From assembly GCF_014841125.1 (NCBI RefSeq), contig NZ_JACYTQ010000002.1, positions 682,001-746,000 of the forward strand: DNA of 64,000 nt. The letters run 5' to 3'. The position numbers and the translations under genes were made by a program. This stretch comes from Echinicola arenosa. Its GTDB lineage: Bacteria; Bacteroidota; Bacteroidia; Cytophagales; Cyclobacteriaceae. The stretch's first letter is position 1. The number at the start of each line of letters is the position of its first letter. The notes below the pieces were generated by a model that was not told the origin of the DNA, did not search any database, and worked only from the letters and a program-made list of their open reading frames with translations. Below, piece by piece: positions 42,313 to 51,710 of this stretch.

Positions 42313-43089
42313 CTACACGATGGATTGGTATCGATCTGAGATTGCTGACCAGTTGACCACATTCCACCAATTGGAAACATACTTTCCTCTTTCATTTTGA
42401 TAGTGCAGGTAATAGGCATGCTCCCATACATCTATCCCCATCAAAGGGATTCCCTGAAAATCAGAAATGTCCATCAAGGGATTATCTTGATTTGGAGTAG
42501 ATCCTACTTGCAACTTTTTGTTCTCATCAACTACCAACCATGCCCAGCCAGAACCAAATCTACCTTTAGCAGCTCCTTCAAATTTCTCCACAAAAGCATC
42601 AAAACTCCCAAACGCTTCATCAATAGCTGATGCCAATTCACCCTCAGGCTTGCCACCACCTTCAGGAGACATGATGCTCCAGAAGAGTTCATGGTTATAG
42701 TGTCCTCCACCATTGTTTCTCGTGGCAGTACTGTAGTTTGACACCTTCATCAGTACCTCTTCCAACGGTTTTTCCATATCTACCCCTTCTGCTTCACAGG
42801 CCGCCTTAAGTTTTTTGGCATAACCCGCAGCATGCTTGGTATAATGAATTTCCATGGTCATGGCATCTATATTAGGCTCTAAAGCAGCATAGTCATAAGC
42901 TAAGCCCGCCTGGGAAAAGCCTGTACTCAATTGCACTACTTCTTCTTCCTCTTTTTCACTTGTACCACCACAAGCGGTTAGAAAAGCAGAGCCTACAGCG
43001 CTACTTCCAATACCGACTGCCAAAGTGGCCTTGGTACTTTGTGTTATAAAAGTTCTTCTAGAAGGGTTAAATGAAACTTTTTTCATCAT
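42313..43089 (-). CDS. sodA: Exported Fe/Mn superoxide dismutase with Tat-type lipoprotein signal
   Basis: 258 residues; about 50 longer than cytoplasmic family members because of an N-terminal export signal. That signal has the twin arginine motif PSRRTFITQ, an apolar stretch ([16 protein letters not shown]) and a lipobox LTAC|GG (Cys about 40). The SOD domain follows: first His ligand in [18 protein letters not shown], second His in [12 protein letters not shown], and Asp and His in [21 protein letters not shown]. It should dismute superoxide outside the cytoplasm, attached to a membrane. Export through Tat means it is folded with its metal inside the cell. Fe or Mn cannot be told. Monocistronic. 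Confidence 0.94.
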   Translation of the reverse strand: MMKKVSFNPSRRTFITQSTKATLAVGIGSSAVGSAFLTACGGTSEKEEEEVVQLSTGFSQAGLAYDYAALEPNIDAMTMEIHYTKHAAGYAKKLKAACEAEGVDMEKPLEEVLMKVSNYSTATRNNGGGHYNHELFWSIMSPEGGGKPEGELASAIDEAFGSFDAFVEKFEGAAKGRFGSGWAWLVVDENKKLQVGSTPNQDNPLMDISDFQGIPLMGIDVWEHAYYLHYQNERGKYVSNWWNVVNWSAISDRYQSIV

Positions 43090-43234
43090 ATTTAGAATTT
43101 TATTTCGAAAATCATTTGCTAACTATAATTATTTCAATCAATAATTTTATGGTTGATTATAAGCAAGGTAATTAAATCATTACTAAAATAAAACCAATAA
43201 TCAGACATTGCGTCCGAATTAATGACAAGTTGGT

Positions 43235-43242
43235 TATGTTTG
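43235..43242 (+). promoter_or_regulatory. Possible -7 box of dapF
   Basis: TATGTTTG, a TAnnTTTG match, 65 bp upstream of the dapF start; a TTG 24 bp further upstream is slightly too far for a standard -33 box. Confidence 0.4.
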
Positions 43243-43306
43243 TAGGATAATCGGAAAATGGATTAGTTTTTGAATCCCCGATTTTACTCATTATTAATAG
43301 AATTAA

Positions 43307-44080
43307 ATGGATTTATCTTTTTATAAATATCAAGGAACAGGCAATGACTTTGTGATGATCGATGACCGCAACGAGCAATTTGATCATAAAAACCTGGAAC
43401 TCGTCAGCCAACTTTGCGACCGAAAATTTGGAATAGGTTCTGATGGCCTTATCCTTATCCGCAACAAAGAGGGCTTTGATTTTGAAATGGTTTATTTCAA
43501 TGCCGACGGCTCACAAAGCATGTGTGGTAACGGTGCAAGGTGCGCAGTTGCTTTTTCCAAGTTCTTGGGTATTATAGATGAACATACCAAATTTCTTGCC
43601 ATAGATGGCCCCCACGAAGCAAGTATCCGAAATGGCCTTGTAGAATTGGGCATGGGTGATGTACACAGTATCTCCAATGCCGACCAAGATTATTTCGTCA
43701 ACACAGGCTCACCTCACCATGTTCGTTTTGTGGATGATGTGGAGCAATATCCCGTAGTAAAAGAAGGGGCTTCCATTCGCTATAGTGATACCTACCAACC
43801 TTCTGGCACCAACGTAAACTTTGTTTCTACTTTAGCTGAAGATGAGATTTATGTGAGAACCTATGAGAGAGGTGTGGAATATGAAACACTCTCTTGTGGT
43901 ACTGGAGTTACGGCATGTGCATTGGTTTACGGGTATCAAAACAAACTCAATCACGTAAAAATTAAAGCATTGGGAGGAAACTTATCAGTGAAATTTGCCG
44001 CAACATCTGACGGTAGCTTTAAGGATATTTTGCTGATAGGCCCGGCGGAGCAGGTTTATAAAGGAACCATCAAAATTTAA
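43307..44080 (+). CDS. dapF: Diaminopimelate epimerase
   Basis: Interconverts LL- and meso-diaminopimelate for lysine and peptidoglycan synthesis. 257 residues. The N-terminus (FYKYQGTGNDFVMIDDR) and the two catalytic Cys are seen: NADGSQSMCGNGARC (first, about residue 71) and ETLSCGTGVTAC (second, about 198). Both thiols of the epimerisation pair are kept. Monocistronic or co-transcribed with secA, which begins 111 bp later; no lysine-pathway gene adjoins it. Confidence 0.96.
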   Translation: MDLSFYKYQGTGNDFVMIDDRNEQFDHKNLELVSQLCDRKFGIGSDGLILIRNKEGFDFEMVYFNADGSQSMCGNGARCAVAFSKFLGIIDEHTKFLAIDGPHEASIRNGLVELGMGDVHSISNADQDYFVNTGSPHHVRFVDDVEQYPVVKEGASIRYSDTYQPSGTNVNFVSTLAEDEIYVRTYERGVEYETLSCGTGVTACALVYGYQNKLNHVKIKALGGNLSVKFAATSDGSFKDILLIGPAEQVYKGTIKI

Positions 44081-44191
44081 GCAAAAACGCAAAACAATAA
44101 ATTGGTAGAAACCAGCCAATCAAGCTGCCAAAAACTACCGATTGTTATAAAAAGAAAGTAATTTTAAGCCCTATTACAATACACAATTCAT

Positions 44192-47100
44192 ATGTTAGAC
44201 ATGATTGCTAAAGGTCTGGCCAAAGTCTTCGGGACCAAGTCAGATCGAGATATAAAAGAATTGCTTCCCTATGTGGATAAAATCAATGCTGAATTCAAGC
44301 AGCTGTCCTCCATTTCCGATGAGGAGCTGAGAGCAAAAACCATTGAAATCAAAGGTACCATTAACACTGAACTAAAAACCTTTGATGACAACATTGCCTC
44401 ATTAAAAGCTGAAATTGATGCGTTGGCGGCCGATAAGGTACATGAAAAGGATGCCCTTTTTACCCAAATTGACAATGTAGAAAAAGACCGTAATGAAGCC
44501 TTGGAAGTGGTATTGGAAAAAGTACTGCCCAAGGCTTTTGCTGTTGTGAAAGAAACCGCCAGAAGATTCAAAGAAAACGGTCAGTTGAAAGTCAAGGCCA
44601 ATGATTATGACCGTGAGCTTTCAGCCAGAAAGGACAATGTAGAGCTCAGTGGTGAAGAGGCCATTTGGCACAATTCCTGGAACGCGGCCGGCAACGAGAT
44701 CACATGGGACATGCTCCACTATGATGTGCAGCTGATCGGTGGTATTGCTCTTCACAAAGGAAAAATTTCAGAAATGGCCACCGGTGAAGGTAAGACTTTG
44801 GTTTCCACCCTGCCAGCCTACCTCAACGCCTTGGCAGGAAGAGGTGTACATATTGTTACCGTCAATGACTACTTAGCCAAAAGGGATAGTGAGTGGAATG
44901 CTCCTCTGTTCGAGTTCCACGGCCTCAGAGTGGACTGTATCGATAAATACCAGCCTAATTCTGCCGGAAGAAGAAAAGCCTATAACTCTGATATTGTCTA
45001 TGGTACCAACAATGAATTTGGCTTTGACTACCTGAGGGATAACATGTCCAGAAATGCCGATGACCTGGTTCAGGGCAAGCACCATTTTGCAATGATTGAT
45101 GAGGTCGATTCTGTATTGATTGATGATGCCAGAACACCATTGATCATTTCAGGACCTATCCCTAGAGGTGATGAGCATGAGTTTTACGAAATGAAGCCAA
45201 GGGTTTCTACCTTGGTGGACGAACAGAGAAAACTGATTCAAGGCTACCTTACCGAAGGTAAAAAGCTTATTGCTGCCGGAAACCAAAAAGAAGGTGGATT
45301 GGCACTTTTCCGAGCTTATCGCGGAATGCCTAAATACAAGCCTTTGATCAAGTACCTGTCTGAGCCTGGTATCCGGGTAATTCTCCAAAAAACGGAAAAC
45401 TACTATTTGCAGGACAATAAAAGAATGATGCCAGAAGCGGATGAACCGCTTTTGTTTACCATTGACGAGAAAACCAACACGGTTGACCTTACTGACAATG
45501 GTATTGAAGTTATCACCAAGAAAAACGAAGATTCCAGTTTCTTCATTCTTCCTGATATCGGCACAGAAATCGCCGAAATGGAAAAAGATGAATCCATTGA
45601 TGATAAAGAGAAGCTGATTCGCAAAGAAGAGATCATCAAGGATTATGGTGTAAAAGCCCAAAGGATTCATACCGTAAACCAATTGCTGAAGGCTTATTGT
45701 ATGTTCGAAAAGGACACCGAATATATCTTGGTAGATGGCAAAGTGAAAATTGTCGATGAACAAACAGGCCGTGTCATGGAAGGCAGAAGGTACTCTGATG
45801 GACTTCACCAAGCCATTGAAGCCAAAGAAAATGTGAAGGTAGAGGATGCTACCCAAACTTATGCTACCATCACCTTACAGAACTACTTCAGGATGTACCA
45901 CAAGCTATCTGGTATGACAGGTACTGCTGAAACGGAAGCAGGTGAGTTCTGGGAAATCTACAAACTGGATGTGGTTGTTATCCCTACCAACAAACCAATC
46001 CAAAGGGATGACCGGGAAGATAAAGTATACAAAACCGTTCGCGAAAAATTCAATGCAGTAGTAGACGAAATCAATGAACTTACAGATGCGGGAAGACCAG
46101 TATTGGTGGGTACTACCTCTGTGGAAATCTCCGAGGTGCTCAGCAGAATGCTGACTTTGAAGAAAATCAAACACCAAGTATTGAATGCCAAGCAGCACGC
46201 CAAAGAAGCGGAAGTAGTTGCCGAAGCAGGAAAGCCAGGAACAGTGACCATTGCCACCAACATGGCCGGCCGTGGTACTGATATTAAATTGACTCCAGAA
46301 TCTAAAAAAGCCGGTGGTCTGGCCATTATTGGTACAGAAAGACACGAATCCAGAAGGGTAGATAGACAGCTTAGAGGTCGTGCAGGACGTCAAGGAGATG
46401 TGGGATCTTCCCAATTCTTTGTGTCTTTGGAAGATAACCTCATGCGTCTTTTTGGTTCTGACAGAATTGCCAAATTGATGGATAGAATGGGACTGGAAGA
46501 AGGTGAAGTGATCCAGCATAGCATGATCACCAAATCCATCGAACGTGCCCAAAGAAAAGTTGAGGAAAACAACTTTGGCGTTCGTAAGCGCCTATTGGAA
46601 TATGATGATGTCATGAACTCCCAAAGAGAGGTTGTTTATAAGCGTAGAAAAAATGCGCTTATGGGCGAACGTCTTGAGCTAGATATTCTGAACGTAATGT
46701 TTGATGTTTGTGAAGGCATCATTGAAATGGCCAAGAGCACAGAAGACATTGAGAACCTTAGAATGAATATCTATAGTTCTCTAGGCATTGACCATAAGTT
46801 CAGCGAGGAAGATATCAAATCCAAGGATGTTGCAGTGCTTACACAAGAGCTGTTTGATGCATCTTACCAAAACTATGTCACCAAAAACTTGCGCGTAATC
46901 GAGCGTGCCATGCCTGTTTTGAAGGACGTTTATGAAAATAGGGGAGCCACTGTCAAAGAGATCATGGTACCGATTACTGATGGCATCAAGCAAATTGGTG
47001 TGGTGATCAATCTGGAATCCACTATTTCCAATGAAGGAAGAGATTTGATTCGTGCCATTGAGAAAAATGTGACCTTGGCAATCATTGACCAGAACTGGAA

Positions 47101-47575
47101 AGAGCACCTAAGAGACATGGATGATCTGAAGCAGTCGGTGCAAAATGCCGTTTATGAACAGAAAGATCCATTATTGATCTACAAATTTGAAGCATTCGAA
47201 ATGTTCAAAAGATTTGTAGGCAAACTAAATGAGGATGTCATTTCTTTCTTGGCCAAGGCTGAATTGCCACAGCAAAATCCAGATCAGGTAAGAGCTGCCC
47301 AAGCGCAAAGGCAACCTGAGCCTAAAGTTCAAGCTTCCAAAGAAGATGCCAACAGCACTTTAAATCCTCATGCCAACAGGGCTGCAGCTGCCGCCGCAGC
47401 TGCAAACAGAGGAGCTGAAAAACAAGTAGTTGCTCCAAGAAAATCTGAAAAAGCATATGGTAGAAATGACCGTGTTTCTGTGCAGTACCCTAATGGAAAC
47501 GTGAAAAAGGATGTAAAATATAAAAGTGTTGAGCAGGACATCGTTTCTGGCAAGTGTATTGTTATAGAAGACTAA
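44192..47575 (+). CDS. secA: Preprotein translocase ATPase subunit
   Basis: Motor that pushes unfolded preproteins through SecYEG. 1127 residues, longer than the roughly 900 of E. coli, as usual in Bacteroidota, from insertions in the first 450 residues. Seen: Walker A MATGEGKTLVS; Walker B MIDEVDSVLIDDARTPLIIS; preprotein cross-linking and helical scaffold regions; motif TNMAGRGTDIKL and RQLRGRAGRQGD of the second nucleotide-binding fold. The C-terminus (after an alanine run at about 1065-1075) reads GRNDRVSVQYPNGNVKKD and has no zinc-binding CxCxnCH motif. A SPOR lipoprotein and an M20 gene follow in the same direction; the former begins 9 bp later. Confidence 0.97.
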   Translation: MLDMIAKGLAKVFGTKSDRDIKELLPYVDKINAEFKQLSSISDEELRAKTIEIKGTINTELKTFDDNIASLKAEIDALAADKVHEKDALFTQIDNVEKDRNEALEVVLEKVLPKAFAVVKETARRFKENGQLKVKANDYDRELSARKDNVELSGEEAIWHNSWNAAGNEITWDMLHYDVQLIGGIALHKGKISEMATGEGKTLVSTLPAYLNALAGRGVHIVTVNDYLAKRDSEWNAPLFEFHGLRVDCIDKYQPNSAGRRKAYNSDIVYGTNNEFGFDYLRDNMSRNADDLVQGKHHFAMIDEVDSVLIDDARTPLIISGPIPRGDEHEFYEMKPRVSTLVDEQRKLIQGYLTEGKKLIAAGNQKEGGLALFRAYRGMPKYKPLIKYLSEPGIRVILQKTENYYLQDNKRMMPEADEPLLFTIDEKTNTVDLTDNGIEVITKKNEDSSFFILPDIGTEIAEMEKDESIDDKEKLIRKEEIIKDYGVKAQRIHTVNQLLKAYCMFEKDTEYILVDGKVKIVDEQTGRVMEGRRYSDGLHQAIEAKENVKVEDATQTYATITLQNYFRMYHKLSGMTGTAETEAGEFWEIYKLDVVVIPTNKPIQRDDREDKVYKTVREKFNAVVDEINELTDAGRPVLVGTTSVEISEVLSRMLTLKKIKHQVLNAKQHAKEAEVVAEAGKPGTVTIATNMAGRGTDIKLTPESKKAGGLAIIGTERHESRRVDRQLRGRAGRQGDVGSSQFFVSLEDNLMRLFGSDRIAKLMDRMGLEEGEVIQHSMITKSIERAQRKVEENNFGVRKRLLEYDDVMNSQREVVYKRRKNALMGERLELDILNVMFDVCEGIIEMAKSTEDIENLRMNIYSSLGIDHKFSEEDIKSKDVAVLTQELFDASYQNYVTKNLRVIERAMPVLKDVYENRGATVKEIMVPITDGIKQIGVVINLESTISNEGRDLIRAIEKNVTLAIIDQNWKEHLRDMDDLKQSVQNAVYEQKDPLLIYKFEAFEMFKRFVGKLNEDVISFLAKAELPQQNPDQVRAAQAQRQPEPKVQASKEDANSTLNPHANRAAAAAAAANRGAEKQVVAPRKSEKAYGRNDRVSVQYPNGNVKKDVKYKSVEQDIVSGKCIVIED

Positions 47576-47584
47576 AAACAATAA

Positions 47585-48142
47585 ATGATGAAGCAGACTT
47601 TTTTCCTATTGCTATTGGTTTTAATCCTTGCGAGTTGTGCCGGCAGTGGCAAAATGAGCAAATCGGCAGCCGCGTATAACAACTACAGTGAAGATCTCTC
47701 TTACACAAGAGTGACTTTTCCTGATTTGCCTGAAGCAAATCAATTGGAGCCCGTAAAAAATAGTGGGCCTGTAAGTAGCGATGCTGGTGATCCAGTAGAT
47801 GCTGATCTGGCAATAGCACTTGACAATTTTGCCCAGAAAAATGCGGACAGGGAAGTTTACAATGGATTCACCATTTTAGTTTATAGCGGTATCGATAGGG
47901 ACGAAGCTTTCAAAACAAGAAACCAGCTTTACAATACCCTGCCTACACAAATCAAGGCAGAAATGGAATATGAACAACCTCGATATTTGGTCAAAGTAGG
48001 CCAATATATCAACCGCATAGAGGCACAATCATTGTTCCATACCATCAAAAAAGACTTCCCAGGAGCCAGAATAATTCAAGAACGCTTTGGAAAAGAAACC
48101 GAAGAGGATGAAGAAATTGAGGCAGAAGTAGGAACCAACTAG
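47585..48142 (+). CDS. SPOR-like domain lipoprotein
   Basis: 185 residues. Lipoprotein signal with lipobox LASC|AGSG (Cys about 18). After a low-complexity linker, the C-terminal half has a SPOR-like fold: GFTILVYSGIDRDEAFKTRN, then YEQPRYLVKVGQYINRIEAQ and IKKDFPGARIIQ, in the order of two beta-alpha-beta units. SPOR domains bind denuded septal peptidoglycan; here the lipid anchor would place it at the inner or outer membrane. It starts 9 bp after secA and ends 1 bp before the M20 gene, so all three are probably one operon. The acidic tail (ETEEDEEIEAEVG) is unstructured. Confidence 0.8.
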   Translation: MMKQTFFLLLLVLILASCAGSGKMSKSAAAYNNYSEDLSYTRVTFPDLPEANQLEPVKNSGPVSSDAGDPVDADLAIALDNFAQKNADREVYNGFTILVYSGIDRDEAFKTRNQLYNTLPTQIKAEMEYEQPRYLVKVGQYINRIEAQSLFHTIKKDFPGARIIQERFGKETEEDEEIEAEVGTN

Positions 48143-48143
48143 T

Positions 48144-49334
48144 ATGTTAAAAGATAAAGTAAAAGATTTGGCTGGGCAGCTGCTCAGTCAAATCACTGAA
48201 AATAGAAGACACATTCATGCCAATCCAGAACTTTCATTTGAAGAGCACCAAACCAGTGCCTTTGTAGAAGAAAATTTAAGGAACATTGGCATCACCAAGA
48301 TTGAGCGCAAAGCTGACACAGGGCTTGTAGCATTGGTAGAAGGCAAAAATCCTGAGAAAAAAATCATTGCCTTAAGAGCAGACATGGATGCCCTGCCCAT
48401 CATCGAACAAAATGATGTACCCTACAAATCCAAGAATGAAGGGGTAATGCATGCCTGTGGACATGATGTGCACACTGCTTCCCTTCTTGGCGCAGCCAAA
48501 ATCCTTCATGAAGTCAAAGATGAATTTGAAGGAACCATCAAGTTGATTTTCCAGCCTGGAGAAGAAAAGATCCCCGGAGGAGCATCACTGATGATCAAAG
48601 ATAAGGCTTTGGAAAACCCAAGACCAAGTGCCATCGTTGGGCAACACGTTATGCCGCTAATCGATGCTGGAAAAGTAGGCTTTCGAAAAGGAATGTACAT
48701 GGCAAGTGCCGATGAACTTTACTTGACTGTCAAAGGTAAAGGAGGGCATGGTGCCATGCCTGAGACGCTAATAGATCCTATTTTAATTGCTTCACATATT
48801 ATTGTGGCCCTGCAACAAGTGATCAGCCGTAATGCTAGCCCTAAAATCCCTTCTGTATTGTCTTTTGGGCGCATAGAAGCTTTAGGAGCTACCAATGTAA
48901 TCCCAGATGAAGTGAAAATCCAGGGAACCTTCAGAACACTCAATGAAGAGTGGAGAGCGGAAGCCCATAAAAAAATGGTTAAAATCGCTGAAGGGCTGGC
49001 CGAAGGTATGGGAGGTGAAGTGGATTTTGAAGTAAGAAAAGGCTATCCTTTTCTACAAAATGCCCCTGAGTTGACAGATCGGGCCTATAAAGCTGCTCAG
49101 GAATATTTAGGTGAAGAAAATGTAGAAGATTTGGATATTTGGATGGCAGCAGAAGATTTTTCCTACTATACCCAGGAAATGGATGGTTGCTTTTATCGAT
49201 TAGGAATTAGAAACGAGGCAAAAGGCATCACCAGTGGGGTGCACACGCCTACTTTTGATATTGATGAAAGTGCACTCGAAGTGGGAGCAGGCCTAATGGC
49301 CTGGATTGCCATTAATGAGCTTTCTGAAGGCTAA
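48144..49334 (+). CDS. M20-family metallo-amidohydrolase
   Basis: 396 residues with the M20D (IAA-amino-acid hydrolase/hippurate hydrolase) pattern: RRHIHANPELSFEEHQTS at 20-37, RADMDALPI, the metal-binding HACGHDVHTASLLGAAK, GTIKLIFQPGEEKIPGG with the catalytic Glu pair, HVMPLIDAGKVGF, and a dimerisation domain (GKGGHGAMPETLIDPI). The last ligand His is in GVHTPTFDID. It hydrolyses N-acyl amino acids or similar amides. No signal peptide, so cytoplasmic. It follows the SPOR lipoprotein by 1 bp. Confidence 0.93.
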   Translation: MLKDKVKDLAGQLLSQITENRRHIHANPELSFEEHQTSAFVEENLRNIGITKIERKADTGLVALVEGKNPEKKIIALRADMDALPIIEQNDVPYKSKNEGVMHACGHDVHTASLLGAAKILHEVKDEFEGTIKLIFQPGEEKIPGGASLMIKDKALENPRPSAIVGQHVMPLIDAGKVGFRKGMYMASADELYLTVKGKGGHGAMPETLIDPILIASHIIVALQQVISRNASPKIPSVLSFGRIEALGATNVIPDEVKIQGTFRTLNEEWRAEAHKKMVKIAEGLAEGMGGEVDFEVRKGYPFLQNAPELTDRAYKAAQEYLGEENVEDLDIWMAAEDFSYYTQEMDGCFYRLGIRNEAKGITSGVHTPTFDIDESALEVGAGLMAWIAINELSEG

Positions 49335-49379
49335 TCTTCTTCGGTAAGTGCACAATTGTTTACGGACAAATCATTTAAC

Positions 49380-50150
49380 ATGAAGAAACTATTTATTGCG
49401 CTTTTTATGTGCACTTCAATGATTTTTCAATCTTATGGTTGGGGTCAAAATGGTCACCGGGTAATTGGACAGATTGCTGCTTGGCACCTCAATTCAAAAG
49501 CCCAAAGAAGCATTGCCAAGATATTAGGACATGAATCCATCCCCATGGTCGCCAACTGGATGGACCAAATTAGATCAGACCATGACTACGATTACGCCTA
49601 CACATGGCACTTCCTTACTGTTCATGAAGGCGAAGGCTATAACCCTGCTATTCAGGAAGAGGGTGGAGATGCTTATGAAACTTTACAGCGACTCATTGAT
49701 GAGCTTAAAAACAAACCTTTATCGCTGAAGAAAAAACAGGAAAACCTGAAAATGCTGATCCATATTGTGGGAGACTTGCACCAACCTTTACACGTGGGTA
49801 CAGGAGAAGACATGGGAGGCAATAAGGTGGATGTTTATTATTTCAATCAAAAAACCAACCTTCATACCGTTTGGGACACCAAGATGATTGAAAGGCAGCA
49901 CCTCAGTTTTACTGAATTGGCTACTCACCTAAACAATAGAGCCGATAAACAAACGATTAAGGAGCTACAAGGTGCTCCATTGTCAGCATGGTTGGAGGAA
50001 GCTGTTTCCCTCAGACCCTTTGTTTATGATTTGCCTGAAAACAAGCGACTTTCCTATGAATATGACTATAAATACTTTCCCATTATTGAAGCCCGTCTTT
50101 TGGCGGGGGGAATAAGGTTGGCAGGAATCCTTAATGACATCTATGGCTAA
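49380..50150 (+). CDS. S1/P1-family nuclease
   Basis: 256 residues from the ATG at 49380 (MKKLFIALFMCTSMIFQSYG). The signal peptide is predicted to be cut just before WGQNGHRVIGQIAAWHL, which leaves an N-terminal Trp, the first zinc ligand in P1 nuclease. Further ligands: the His of NGHR, Asp in NWMDQIRSD, WHFLTVH, HIVGDLHQPLHVG and NLHTVWDTKMI. This three-zinc enzyme cuts single-stranded nucleic acids and 3'-phosphomonoesters outside the cytoplasm. The gene follows the M20 gene by 45 bp and ends 27 bp from the convergent AraC-type gene. Confidence 0.93.
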   Translation: MKKLFIALFMCTSMIFQSYGWGQNGHRVIGQIAAWHLNSKAQRSIAKILGHESIPMVANWMDQIRSDHDYDYAYTWHFLTVHEGEGYNPAIQEEGGDAYETLQRLIDELKNKPLSLKKKQENLKMLIHIVGDLHQPLHVGTGEDMGGNKVDVYYFNQKTNLHTVWDTKMIERQHLSFTELATHLNNRADKQTIKELQGAPLSAWLEEAVSLRPFVYDLPENKRLSYEYDYKYFPIIEARLLAGGIRLAGILNDIYG

Positions 50151-50177
50151 GTAAGCAAAGACCAACTTTCCTATGCG

Positions 50178-51179
50178 TTAACTGTCTTGCATTAGCGTCC
50201 TTTTGATCCTACTTAAAGCATATTTGTCTCTATATTGAATAGGTGAAAGTCCTGTGATTTTCTTAAAAACTCCTCTAAAAGCCTTGCTGTCGGAATAACC
50301 AACGTCATACATTACTTCATTGACGGTCTTTCGACCTTTTTCCAATTCCTGTTTGGCGGCCTCCATCTTGACCCTTTGGATGTACTCAACCACTGTATTT
50401 GAAGTAGCATTTTTAAACCTTCTTTCCAAGCTTCTTCTACCTACTCCAAACATTTGAGCCAATTCATCTACAGTGATTCTTTCCATGAAGTTCTTTTCAA
50501 TGTACTTCTGGGCTTTCAATATTTCTTCATCGTGATGTTCTTTTTGACCGGTAAAAAGAATGAAATGAGACTGGCTTTCCCGGTCAATATCGATCATAAA
50601 TGACTTTGCCGCCATCACTGCCACTTCCCTTCCCAAATATTTTTCAATCAGGTAAATCAATAAATTGGTAAATGAAAAAGCCCCACCACTCGTATATAAG
50701 CCGTCAGAATCCGTAATGATCTTATCATCTACCATAAGAGATTGAGGAAAGCGTTTTCTAAATTCATTGGCAAACTGCCAATGGGTGGCACATTGTTTTC
50801 CATCCAAAAGTCCTGTTGCGGCCAAGAAAAAACAGCCAATACATAAGCTGGCCACTTCACTACCTCTTTTATAGTTTTTTATAATCCAAGGCATAAAGTC
50901 AGCATTGGCCTCAATCACCTCATCAAAATCTCCATGAATCGCCGGAATCACAATCAAGTCTGTACTGTTCACTTCCTCAATAAGTTTTTCGGGATGAATC
51001 TCATATAGGCCTGTAGATTGCTGAGCAGGTTTGGATAGTCCTACCAATTGAAGCTTAAAGTAAGGAGGTTTGCCCTGACTGACCAGCCAGCCATTGACCC
51101 AAGAAAAGATTTGATAGGTGCCTTCAATATTGACCAAGCTAAAATGGCCTCTCGGAATAACAATAGATACATTTTTCAT
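50178..51179 (-). CDS. GlxA-type AraC-family regulator with DJ-1/PfpI domain
   Basis: 333 residues. Residues 1-190 form a DJ-1/PfpI domain (NVSIVIPRGHFSLVNIEG; VIPAIHGDFDEVI; SEVASLCIGCFFLAATGLLDG, where the Cys after 'SLCIG' is in the nucleophile-elbow region; CATHWQFANEFRKRFPQ). Residues 225-333 are two AraC-type helix-turn-helix units: ITVDELAQMFGVGRRSLERR and VNEVMYDVGYSDSKAFRGVF with the SPIQYRDKY ending. Such GlxA regulators activate adjacent genes. It is divergent from the six-gene small-enzyme cassette that starts 115 bp away and is its likely regulator; the ligand is not predictable. Confidence 0.92.
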   Translation of the reverse strand: MKNVSIVIPRGHFSLVNIEGTYQIFSWVNGWLVSQGKPPYFKLQLVGLSKPAQQSTGLYEIHPEKLIEEVNSTDLIVIPAIHGDFDEVIEANADFMPWIIKNYKRGSEVASLCIGCFFLAATGLLDGKQCATHWQFANEFRKRFPQSLMVDDKIITDSDGLYTSGGAFSFTNLLIYLIEKYLGREVAVMAAKSFMIDIDRESQSHFILFTGQKEHHDEEILKAQKYIEKNFMERITVDELAQMFGVGRRSLERRFKNATSNTVVEYIQRVKMEAAKQELEKGRKTVNEVMYDVGYSDSKAFRGVFKKITGLSPIQYRDKYALSRIKRTLMQDS

Positions 51180-51262
51180 AACACTAAGATATTCAGAAGC
51201 TTTGTCGCAATCAACCCTTCACATTGACGTATTTGCACTCCTTTATTCTTTCTACTATCTTA

Positions 51263-51270
51263 TAAATTTG
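51263..51270 (+). promoter_or_regulatory. Probable -7 box of the small-enzyme cassette
   Basis: TAAATTTG (TAnnTTTG match), 25 bp upstream of the first VOC gene, inside the 115-bp divergent spacer shared with the regulator gene. Confidence 0.45.
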
Positions 51271-51294
51271 TAATGAACCTAAAATTAAAAAATT

Positions 51295-51705
51295 ATGCCA
51301 TCTAAAATTTTTGTTAACCTGCCTGTAAAGGATTTGAAAAAATCCATGGAGTTCTTTAAGCACCTCGGATTTACTTTCAATGAGCAATTTACTGATGAAA
51401 AAGCGGCCTGCTTGGTCATTAATGATGGAAACATTTATGCCATGCTTTTGACGGAGCCATTTTTCCAAGGATTTACCAAGAAAGCCATTGCTGATGCGAC
51501 CACAACGACCGAAGTATTGATTGCATTGGATATAGAAAGCAAACAAGCAGTCGATGACATGGTCTCCAAGGCCATAGAGGCAGGAGGGAACACTTATATG
51601 GATCCAGCAGATCATGGCTGGATGTACCAACACAGCTTTGCTGACCTCGATGGACACCAATGGGAGCTCTGCTATATGGATGAAAGTGCCTTACCAAACC
51701 AGTGA
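51295..51705 (+). CDS. VOC-family protein (cassette gene 1)
   Basis: 136 residues, a vicinal-oxygen-chelate/glyoxalase-type fold with two beta-alpha-beta-beta-beta halves: FVNLPVKDLKKSMEFFKHLG at the start and WMYQHSFADLDGHQWELCYM at the end, the latter with the typical D-x-D-G-H-x-W-E metal-end motif. This subgroup is usually named 'glyoxalase/lactoylglutathione lyase-like', but the actual substrate is not known. First gene of six, immediately followed by a second VOC gene. Confidence 0.85.
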   Translation: MPSKIFVNLPVKDLKKSMEFFKHLGFTFNEQFTDEKAACLVINDGNIYAMLLTEPFFQGFTKKAIADATTTTEVLIALDIESKQAVDDMVSKAIEAGGNTYMDPADHGWMYQHSFADLDGHQWELCYMDESALPNQ

Positions 51706-51710
51706 ATGTT

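Noticed and set aside
45149-45856. Long minus-strand frame antisense to secA (235 codons)
   Set aside because: Shadow of secA codon usage; composition is F/I/Q-rich without protein features.
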